A program made the position numbers and the translations under genes. This document shows, in pieces, positions 5,899 through 11,442 of a DNA stretch of 13,142 nt. The DNA lies in assembly GCA_946410475.1 (NCBI GenBank), contig CAMKAM010000027.1, forward strand, positions 1 through 13,142. The letters run 5' to 3'. Every line of letters starts with the position of its first letter. Position 1 is the first letter of the stretch. This stretch comes from an uncultured Bacillota bacterium. Its GTDB lineage: Bacteria; Bacillota; Clostridia; Peptostreptococcales; Anaerovoracaceae. The notes beneath the pieces were generated by a model. The model saw nothing but the letters and a program-made list of their open reading frames with translations. It was not told where the DNA came from and ran no database searches.

Positions 5899-5910
5899 TG
5901 TATCGATACA
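5899..5910. promoter_or_regulatory. Palindrome TGTATCGATACA, possible operator
   Basis: A perfect 12-base palindrome is centred at 5904/5905. It directly abuts the candidate trxA -10 box and covers the predicted transcription start, a classic repressor position. It also lies about 60 bases upstream of the -35 of the divergent EIIC gene. The cognate regulator is unknown. Confidence 0.45.
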
Positions 5911-5939
5911 ATTAACTTACCACAGAATCGGTATTTCAA
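5911..5939 (-). promoter_or_regulatory. Candidate promoter of the trxA operon
   Basis: On the minus strand, TTGAAA (5939-5934) and GTTAAT (5916-5911) are 17 bases apart. The -35 is close to consensus and the -10 matches at four of six positions. The predicted start is near 5904, giving a leader of about 75 bases. Confidence 0.4.
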
Positions 5940-5969
5940 ACAAGAAGAACATGAATGGACGAATAATAC

Positions 5970-5999
5970 TTGAAAAGAGTGGGCCGCGGGCGTTATTAT
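5970..5999 (+). promoter_or_regulatory. Promoter of the PfoR-like gene
   Basis: TTGAAA (5970-5975) is followed after 17 bases by TTATTA or after 18 by TATTAT (5994-5999). Transcription should begin near 6006, leaving a structured leader of about 95 bases before the start codon. Confidence 0.55.
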
Positions 6000-6009
6000 A
6001 TAAGACAGT

Positions 6010-6078
6010 GTCCGGACATGGAAAAGCTGTTTTCCGGACGCCCGGGAATCCATAAAGATCTCCCGTTGTATGACGGGA
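6010..6078 (+). promoter_or_regulatory. Structured 5' leader of the PfoR-like gene
   Basis: Two hairpins can form. The first pairs GTCCGG (6010-6015) with CCGGAC (6034-6039) and AAAA with TTTT inside, with loop GCTG and a 6-base bulge on the 5' side. The second pairs TCCCGT (6061-6066) with ACGGGA (6073-6078). A GGGA at 6044-6047 could instead pair with TCCC at 6061-6064, so an alternative fold exists. It ends about 16 bases before the AAGG ribosome binding site. I could not match it to a known riboswitch class. Confidence 0.4.
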
Positions 6079-6101
6079 AAATGAGGTAAAAGAAAAGGAA
6101 A

Positions 6102-7202
6102 ATGAGTAAAGCAAAAGAGTTCATGGCACGTAAAGACATCGAGATATCTCTTAAGAGATACGGTATAGATGCTCTGGGAGCCATGGCGCAGGGTCTGTTC
6201 TGTTCACTTCTGATCGGAACTATCATCAACACAATAGGAACACAGTTCGGTATAGGCTTTCTTACGAACCCTGTTTGCACACTGACGGTGGGTGAGACAC
6301 AGATACCGTACACAGTAGGCGGCATAGCCATGGCTATGTGCGGACCGGCGATGGCTGTAGCGATAGGCTACGCGCTGAAGTGTCCTCCGCTCGTGCTGTT
6401 CTCGATGATATCGGTCGGTTTCGCGGCTAATACGCTCGGAGGAGCCGGCGGCCCTCTCGCTGTACTCTTCATAGCGATAATCGCTGCCGAAGTAGGTAAG
6501 GCAGTATCAAAGGAAACAAAGGTGGACATCCTCGTGACGCCGCTTGTCACGATAGGAGTGGGAGTGTTCTTCTCATGGCTGATAGCACCTCCGCTCGGAC
6601 ATGCCGCAATGTGGGTCGGAAACCTCATCATGTGGGCAACTGAACTGCAGCCGTTCCTCATGGGCATACTGGTCGCAATCGTTGTCGGCATGGCTCTTAC
6701 GCTCCCGATCTCTTCGGCAGCTATATGTGCCGCACTCGGACTCACAGGTCTTGCAGGAGGCGCTGCCGTTGCGGGATGCTGCTGTCAGATGATAGGTTTC
6801 GCTGCTATCTCGTTCAAAGAGAACAGATGGGGCGGACTCGTTTCACAGGGAATCGGTACGTCGATGCTGCAGATGGGAAATATCGTAAGGAATCCCAGAG
6901 TGTGGATAGCGCCTACTGTGGCCTCGGCCATCACAGGTCCGATCGCGACATGCATATTCAAGCTCCAGATGAACGGAGCGCCGGTATCGAGCGGTATGGG
7001 AACGTGCGGCCTTGTGGGTCAGATCGGTGTATATACCGGCTGGGTCGCTGATATCGCGGCAGGGACGAAGGAAGCGATCACTGCCTTCGACTGGACAGGT
7101 CTGATACTGATCTCATTCATCCTGCCGGCTGTGCTGTCGCTGGTGATCCACGCGGGAGTCAGAAAACTAGGATGGGTCAAGGACGGAGACCTGACACTGT
7201 AG
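6102..7202 (+). CDS. PTS EIIC-like membrane protein (PfoR family)
   Basis: The 366-residue protein is very hydrophobic, with roughly nine or ten membrane spans, rich in Gly and Ala. It resembles the PTS_EIIC_2 family, which includes the PfoR protein linked to perfringolysin regulation in Clostridium perfringens. Characteristic stretches include GGIAMAMCGPAMAVAIGYAL, AANTLGGAGGP, LPISSAAICAALGLTGLAGG and SSGMGTCGLVGQIG. It has no attached EIIA or EIIB domain and none is encoded nearby. It is unclear whether it transports a sugar by phosphotransfer, acts as a passive or other transporter, or has a regulatory role. The start has a modest AAAAGG site about five bases before the ATG. A strong promoter, a folded leader and a terminator frame it as a single-gene unit, divergent from trxA. 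Confidence 0.75.
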   Translation: MSKAKEFMARKDIEISLKRYGIDALGAMAQGLFCSLLIGTIINTIGTQFGIGFLTNPVCTLTVGETQIPYTVGGIAMAMCGPAMAVAIGYALKCPPLVLFSMISVGFAANTLGGAGGPLAVLFIAIIAAEVGKAVSKETKVDILVTPLVTIGVGVFFSWLIAPPLGHAAMWVGNLIMWATELQPFLMGILVAIVVGMALTLPISSAAICAALGLTGLAGGAAVAGCCCQMIGFAAISFKENRWGGLVSQGIGTSMLQMGNIVRNPRVWIAPTVASAITGPIATCIFKLQMNGAPVSSGMGTCGLVGQIGVYTGWVADIAAGTKEAITAFDWTGLILISFILPAVLSLVIHAGVRKLGWVKDGDLTL

Positions 7203-7216
7203 ACACTTGAGCAAAC

Positions 7217-7247
7217 GTCCCGGGACTTATCCCGGGACTGATTTTTT
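7217..7247 (+). terminator. Rho-independent terminator after the PfoR-like gene
   Basis: A perfect 9-bp GC-rich stem (GTCCCGGGA / TCCCGGGAC) with loop CTTA is followed by TGA and six T. It lies 15 bases after the stop and only 25 bases before the next gene. Confidence 0.9.
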
Positions 7248-7271
7248 GAAACAGGCAAAAGAGGTGATCAT

Positions 7272-7730
7272 ATGTACAGAAAGGCGACTGCCGAGGATAC
7301 GAAAGCAGTATATGATCTCATATGTGATATGGAAGCGAAACAGCTTCCTTACGACGCTTTTTCGGACATTTTCGAAAAGCAGGTGATGGACGATGATTAT
7401 TACTGCCTGCTCAGGGAAGAGGACGGAAAAGTGATATCAGAGCTGAACCTGAGATTCGAGATGCAGCTCCATCATGCTGACAGGATAGCCGAGATAATGG
7501 AGTTCGCCGTCGATCCCGGATACAGGAACAAAGGCATAGGCGCCGAAGTCCTGACGGAAGCGGAAAGGATCGCGAAGGAAGCCGGCTGCGTCCAGATAGA
7601 GGTGGCGTGCAATCAGCTGAGAAAAGATACGCACCGTTTCTATGAGAGAGAAGGAATGAACAACTTCCATTTCAAGTTTTCAAAACCTCTGACAGGCGAA
7701 GTTGTGACAGGGAATGTTCTCGGAAGATAA
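7272..7730 (+). CDS. GNAT N-acetyltransferase, PhnO-like
   Basis: This 152-residue cytoplasmic acetyltransferase is in the GNAT fold. The acetyl-CoA pyrophosphate loop is RNKGIG at about 86-91, after the beta-4 strand IMEFAVDPGY. The sequence follows PhnO, the aminoalkylphosphonate N-acetyltransferase, closely by eye: an opening KATAEDTKAVYDLICDME, the LHHADRIAEI segment, and the C-terminal RFYEREG followed by FHFKFSKPL. PhnO acetylates aminophosphonates using acetyl-CoA. No phosphonate genes are nearby, so the substrate may be another small amine. GAGGTGATCAT before the ATG is a good ribosome binding site. The gene opens a same-strand cluster, and the small lysine-rich protein follows by 16 bases. 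Confidence 0.8.
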   Translation: MYRKATAEDTKAVYDLICDMEAKQLPYDAFSDIFEKQVMDDDYYCLLREEDGKVISELNLRFEMQLHHADRIAEIMEFAVDPGYRNKGIGAEVLTEAERIAKEAGCVQIEVACNQLRKDTHRFYEREGMNNFHFKFSKPLTGEVVTGNVLGR

Positions 7731-7746
7731 AGAAGGAGGAAATGAA

Positions 7747-7935
7747 ATGGGTTGTTCAGGAATGAGCAAAACGACGAAGATAGATCCTGAAGACGGAAAG
7801 CTGAAGAAGAAGACGCCTTCAGAAGTGCTCGAAGGAACGAAGATAGGGGAAACGGCTTCGAAAGCGAAAGATGAAGTAAAAGAAGGACTTCTCAAGAAAC
7901 TGAAGCCGAAAAAGGAAAGAAAGACAGGATGGTAG
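7747..7935 (+). CDS. Small lysine-rich protein of unknown function
   Basis: The product has 62 residues, is strongly charged and has no hydrophobic segment. It begins MGCSGMSKTTK, has a middle of alternating Lys/Glu (SKAKDEVKEGLL) likely to be helical, and ends in a basic tail (KKLKPKKERKTGW). The frame is open upstream to 7714. I chose the ATG at 7747 because AGGAGG (7734-7739) lies seven bases before it, while the ATG at 7742 leads to a stop after seven codons. It sits between the acetyltransferase and the CDF transporter, only four bases before the latter, so translation of the transporter is probably coupled to it. I do not recognise a family. A regulator or partner of the transporter is one possibility. 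Confidence 0.65.
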   Translation: MGCSGMSKTTKIDPEDGKLKKKTPSEVLEGTKIGETASKAKDEVKEGLLKKLKPKKERKTGW

Positions 7936-7939
7936 AGAC

Positions 7940-9043
7940 ATGGATCGTGACAAGATAATAGTCAGGACGAGCATAATAGGAATAGGAGCCAATGTCCTTC
8001 TTGCCGCATTCAAGGCGGCTGTGGGACTGCTCTCGAACTCGATCGCTGTCGTACTCGACGCAGTCAACAACCTGTCGGATGCTCTGTCATCAGTGATAAC
8101 GATATTCGGAACGAAGCTTGCAGGAAAGAGCCCGGACAGGAAACATCCGCTCGGCCACGGAAGAGTGGAATACCTGAGCGCGATGATAGTATCCGCGCTG
8201 GTGCTCTATGCAGGTATCACTTCAGCTGTCGAATCGGTGAAAAAGATAATCCATCCGGTGACGCCGAATTACAATTATATCGCTCTGCTGATCATCGCGG
8301 TGGCGGTAGCTGTGAAGCTGATCCTCGGAAGATACGTGAAAAAGAAGGGTATGGAAGTGAATTCCGGCGCGCTGGTAGCCTCAGGATCTGACGCGCTGTT
8401 CGACGCGATAATATCGCTGTCGGTACTTGCGAGCGCGATCATATTCATGGCGACCGGCCTTTCGCTGGAGGCTTATGTAGGCCTGTTCATATCGGCGGTC
8501 ATCATCAAGGCAGGTATCGATATGATGAAGGAAACGCTTTCAGACATCATCGGAAAGAGACCGGATGCGGAGCTGACGAGGAAGATAAAGAGAGTACTGA
8601 ATGAAGAGCCTGAAGTCAGGGGGGCTTACGACCTGCTGCTTACTGACTACGGTCCGGACAGATATTACGCCTCGGTCCATCTCGAGCTCCCGGACGTCAT
8701 GACGGTCGACGATGTCGACAAGCTGACGCGCCGCGTCCAGATGAAGGTCTTCAAGGAAACGGGCGTCATCCTGACGGGAGTAGGTGTCTATTCGTACAAT
8801 ACAGCTGACGACGAAGCAGCCCATATCAGGAACGAGATCATGCACATCGTCATGGAGCATGAGTGGGCCCTGCAGCTGCACGGCTTCTATATCGACATCC
8901 CGGGAAAAGAGATGCGTTTCGACGTGGTCATGAGTTTCGACATCGACCATGACGAGGGATGCAGGATACTGCATGAAAAGGTGCAGGCGAGATATCCGGA
9001 TTACAAGATCATGATAGTTTCGGACATAGATATTTCGGATTGA
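7940..9043 (+). CDS. Cation diffusion facilitator, probable Mn-type exporter
   Basis: This 367-residue inner-membrane metal/proton antiporter is of the CDF family, with six predicted helices in residues 8-205. The metal site is histidine-free: Asp40-x3-Asn44 in helix 2 (LDAVNNLSD) and Asp151-x3-Asp155 in helix 5 (GSDALFDA). Zn-type CDFs carry His at one of these positions, so Mn or possibly Fe is more likely here. The loop RKHPLGHGR (67-75) is typical. A cytoplasmic ZT-dimer-like domain covers about 210-287. An extra 80 residues (288-367) contain MRFDVVMSFDIDHDEG and look like a second ferredoxin-like half. FieF-type proteins are about 300 residues, so this is an extended form. No strong ribosome binding site precedes the ATG, which lies four bases after the small gene, consistent with coupling. 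Confidence 0.85.
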   Translation: MDRDKIIVRTSIIGIGANVLLAAFKAAVGLLSNSIAVVLDAVNNLSDALSSVITIFGTKLAGKSPDRKHPLGHGRVEYLSAMIVSALVLYAGITSAVESVKKIIHPVTPNYNYIALLIIAVAVAVKLILGRYVKKKGMEVNSGALVASGSDALFDAIISLSVLASAIIFMATGLSLEAYVGLFISAVIIKAGIDMMKETLSDIIGKRPDAELTRKIKRVLNEEPEVRGAYDLLLTDYGPDRYYASVHLELPDVMTVDDVDKLTRRVQMKVFKETGVILTGVGVYSYNTADDEAAHIRNEIMHIVMEHEWALQLHGFYIDIPGKEMRFDVVMSFDIDHDEGCRILHEKVQARYPDYKIMIVSDIDISD

Positions 9044-9063
9044 TGTAAAGTGAAGGACTGAAG

Positions 9064-9639
9064 ATGAAGATACTTGTTATTAGTGATACACACGGAATAG
9101 TAAGCAAAGTCGGAGACGTCGTGGAGAAACACGGCGGTTTCGATCAGATCTGGCATTTGGGAGATTATGTGCGCGACCAGGCGATGATAGAAACCATGAC
9201 AGGCATAGAGGTCATAGGAGTCGCGGGGAACTGCGACGGAGCGTTCAGAACGGCTGACTCGAGCAGGGTCGTCGAGACCGAATGCGGAAAGGTGTTCCTG
9301 ACGCACGGACATACGCTGAGCGTCGGCTGGGACCTTTACGGGCTCAGACAGGAAGCGGAGCTCGCAGGCGCCCGCTGGGCCTTCTACGGCCATACGCACA
9401 GGGCGATGGAAGACTCTTCGGGGAAGGTCAAGATATTCTGCCCCGGAAGCATCTCGGCGCCAAGAGACGGTTCGAGAGGTACTTATGCGGTCGTGAACAC
9501 GGACGGTGGTCAGTTCTCGTGTCAGATCTTCGAATGCGACCGCAGGGAAAACGGCCCGAGAGGCGGAGGTATCGTAAAGAGAAACAAGCCGAAAGGCGGA
9601 TTCCTGAGACGTACCTTCAACGACAGTGACGGACAATGA
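9064..9639 (+). CDS. YfcE/MJ0936-type metallophosphoesterase
   Basis: This 191-residue cytoplasmic phosphodiesterase is of the calcineurin-like superfamily. All metal-site motifs are present: SDTHG with Asp8 and His10, HLGD with Asp34, GNCD with Asn56, THGH with His81 and His83, and GHTH with His110 and His112. YfcE-type enzymes hydrolyse phosphodiesters in vitro, often with Mn, but their natural substrate is unclear. The catalytic domain ends near residue 155. The last 35 residues are basic and glycine-rich (GPRGGGIVKRNKPKGG), an unusual tail that could bind nucleic acid. GAAGGA about seven bases before the ATG supports the start. It lies 20 bases after the CDF gene and 64 before the pyrophosphatase, so it is in the same transcription unit. 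Confidence 0.9.
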   Translation: MKILVISDTHGIVSKVGDVVEKHGGFDQIWHLGDYVRDQAMIETMTGIEVIGVAGNCDGAFRTADSSRVVETECGKVFLTHGHTLSVGWDLYGLRQEAELAGARWAFYGHTHRAMEDSSGKVKIFCPGSISAPRDGSRGTYAVVNTDGGQFSCQIFECDRRENGPRGGGIVKRNKPKGGFLRRTFNDSDGQ

Positions 9640-9642
9640 TCG

Positions 9643-9659
9643 ATGCCGGGCGCCGGCAT
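9643..9659 (+). other. Small hairpin between the phosphoesterase and pyrophosphatase genes
   Basis: ATGCCGG and CCGGCAT form a perfect 7-bp stem with a 3-base loop in the 64-base gap. No T-run follows (ATATATG instead), so it is not a standard terminator. It could stabilise or process the operon message. Confidence 0.4.
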
Positions 9660-9703
9660 ATATATGAAAAGTGAAATGTGAAATAAGAGAGCAGGAGAGA
9701 ATC

Positions 9704-11374
9704 ATGGCAGAAAAAGTAAAAAAGACGGCGGGACATAATGTCATAGTGATCGGGCACAAGAACCCGGACACTGATTCGATATGCTCCGCAATAGCATATG
9801 CTGCTCTGAAGAACAAGATCGACGACAGCAGGCGGTATGAAGCATTCAGGGCAGGGGATGTGAACCTGGAGACAGCGTATGTGCTTGAAAGATTCGGATT
9901 CGAAGTGCCGAAGCTGATAGAGAGCGCTGCGCCCGACGTTTCGGATATGTCGGTCAAGAAGATCAAAGGCATACCCAGGGACACATCGATGAGAGAGGCC
10001 CTGAAGACGATGAGGGAGCGTCAGGCAAAGGCCCTCCCGATAACGGAAGACGGCAACAGGCTTTCGGGGATAATCTCACTCGGAGATATCGCTATAGCCA
10101 ACATGGACGGCATGGAGGACGGCGCTCTTGCCAAAGCGGGAACGCCTGTAAGGAATCTTGTGGAGACGATCGACGGAACTCTCTTTGCCGGAGATATGGA
10201 TGCGGTAATAGAAAAAGGAAGAGGAGTCATAGGTGCGGCCAGCCCGGATGCGATAGAAGAATTCGTCGAGGAGGGCGATATAGTGATGGTCGCAAACAGA
10301 TATGAATCCCAGTTCGCGGCTATCGAAGCCGGAGCGGGCTGCCTGATAATCTGCCTGGGAGCAAAACCTGCAGACAGCATCGTGAAACTTGCCAAAGAGC
10401 ACGGCTGCATCCTGATCGCGACGCCGCTGAACACATACAAGGCGGCGACCAGAAGCATACAGAGCATGCCTGTCGGAGCTTTCATGACGGATGCCGACAG
10501 TCTTGTAACGTTCAGGTCTGATACGTCTGCTGACGAGGTCATCAAAAAGATGGCCGAGGTGAGGCACACACATTTCCCGGTACTCAGTCCTTCGGGAAAG
10601 TACCGCGGGATGATCAGCCGCCACAGCGTCATGAATCTGCAGAAAAAGAGCATGATACTCGTAGACCACAATGAGAAAGGGCAGTGCGTAAGCGGCTTCG
10701 AGGAGGCTGAAGTGCTCGAAGTGATCGACCATCACAGGATCGGCGATTTCGAGACAGCAGGCCCGGTATACTTCAGGAACCAGCCGGTAGGCTGCACAGC
10801 TACGATCATAAGGAGCATATACCGTGAACATGACGTTGAAATAGACGAAGGCATCGCAGGTCTTCTCCTCAGCGCTATCATATCCGATACTCTGTGCTTC
10901 CGCTCGCCGACGTGCACGCCTCTTGACAGGAAGACTGCTGAAGAACTGGCAGGGATCGCCGGTGTGGACATAGACGAGTATGCGGAGAACATGTTCGAGG
11001 CCGGCGAGGATCTTCAGGGAAGAACGGCGCAGGATATCATCTTCGCTGACTTCAAGGAGTTCGAACATGAAGGAGTGACCTTCGGTGTCGGCCAGGGAAG
11101 CTTCATGAGTCCTCAGAATCTCGAAAAGGCGATGGAGATGGTCGAAGGAGATATAGAGGATGCGAGAAGAGATTCCAATACAGATATGATCTTCTTCCTG
11201 CTTACCGATATCAGGTCCGAGAGCAGCAGGCTCGTATTCTCCGGAGACGGCGCGGCCGAGACGGTCGGGGAAGCGTTCGGGAAAGAAGCCGAGCAGGGAG
11301 TCCTTCTCGAGGATGTAGTAAGCAGAAAGAAACAGTTCATACCTGCCGTACTCGGTGCGATAGACAGAATGTGA
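9704..11374 (+). CDS. ppaC: Family II inorganic pyrophosphatase with CBS and DRTGG domains
   Basis: This 556-residue cytoplasmic Mn/Co-dependent pyrophosphatase hydrolyses pyrophosphate to two phosphates. The DHH catalytic half starts with GHKNPDTDS (17-25; His18, Asp22, Asp24). It is interrupted by a regulatory insert: a first CBS motif at about 75-135, a DRTGG domain at about 195-250 and a second CBS motif at about 255-312. The catalytic half then resumes with VDHNE (320-324) and the DHH motif at 342-344. The DHHA2 domain carries SRKKQ at 540-544, the family signature for substrate binding. In studied relatives the CBS pair binds adenine nucleotides and the DRTGG domain allows diadenosine polyphosphate activation. 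The frame extends to a GTG at 9671, but the ATG at 9704 has GGAG seven bases upstream and gives the natural N-terminus. Neighbouring YfcE-like and CDF genes suggest a shared Mn context. Confidence 0.95.
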   Translation: MAEKVKKTAGHNVIVIGHKNPDTDSICSAIAYAALKNKIDDSRRYEAFRAGDVNLETAYVLERFGFEVPKLIESAAPDVSDMSVKKIKGIPRDTSMREALKTMRERQAKALPITEDGNRLSGIISLGDIAIANMDGMEDGALAKAGTPVRNLVETIDGTLFAGDMDAVIEKGRGVIGAASPDAIEEFVEEGDIVMVANRYESQFAAIEAGAGCLIICLGAKPADSIVKLAKEHGCILIATPLNTYKAATRSIQSMPVGAFMTDADSLVTFRSDTSADEVIKKMAEVRHTHFPVLSPSGKYRGMISRHSVMNLQKKSMILVDHNEKGQCVSGFEEAEVLEVIDHHRIGDFETAGPVYFRNQPVGCTATIIRSIYREHDVEIDEGIAGLLLSAIISDTLCFRSPTCTPLDRKTAEELAGIAGVDIDEYAENMFEAGEDLQGRTAQDIIFADFKEFEHEGVTFGVGQGSFMSPQNLEKAMEMVEGDIEDARRDSNTDMIFFLLTDIRSESSRLVFSGDGAAETVGEAFGKEAEQGVLLEDVVSRKKQFIPAVLGAIDRM

Positions 11375-11383
11375 CTATAGGTA

Positions 11384-11392
11384 TGATATAAT
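11384..11392 (+). promoter_or_regulatory. Extended -10 promoter for the COG2509 gene
   Basis: TGATATAAT at 11384-11392 contains a consensus TATAAT with the TGn extension, ten bases after the pyrophosphatase stop. No convincing -35 is present at 17 bases. The predicted start is near 11399, about 44 bases before the ATG. Confidence 0.55.
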
Positions 11393-11442
11393 AGTATTCG
11401 TTGTAGCAAACAGTATAGTTCTTTGTTTCAGGGGGTCATGAT

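Noticed and set aside
6006..6101. Leader considered as a known riboswitch (fluoride, PTS antiterminator target)
   Set aside because: The bulged hairpin is only loosely similar in shape. Consensus bases of these classes are not present and no leader terminator is seen.
9643..9659. Hairpin considered as a terminator within the operon
   Set aside because: The stem is good but no T-run follows, so I list it only as a hairpin.
9671..9703. GTG start extending the pyrophosphatase by 11 residues
   Set aside because: The ATG at 9704 has the better-spaced GGAG site, and the extra residues are not part of the family N-terminus.
9001..9984. Minus-strand open frame of 327 codons
   Set aside because: It is antisense to the phosphoesterase and the pyrophosphatase start. 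It has no ribosome binding site and no recognisable motif.
10076..11068. Minus-strand open frame of 330 codons
   Set aside because: It is a shadow of the pyrophosphatase gene. The sense strand carries all family II motifs.
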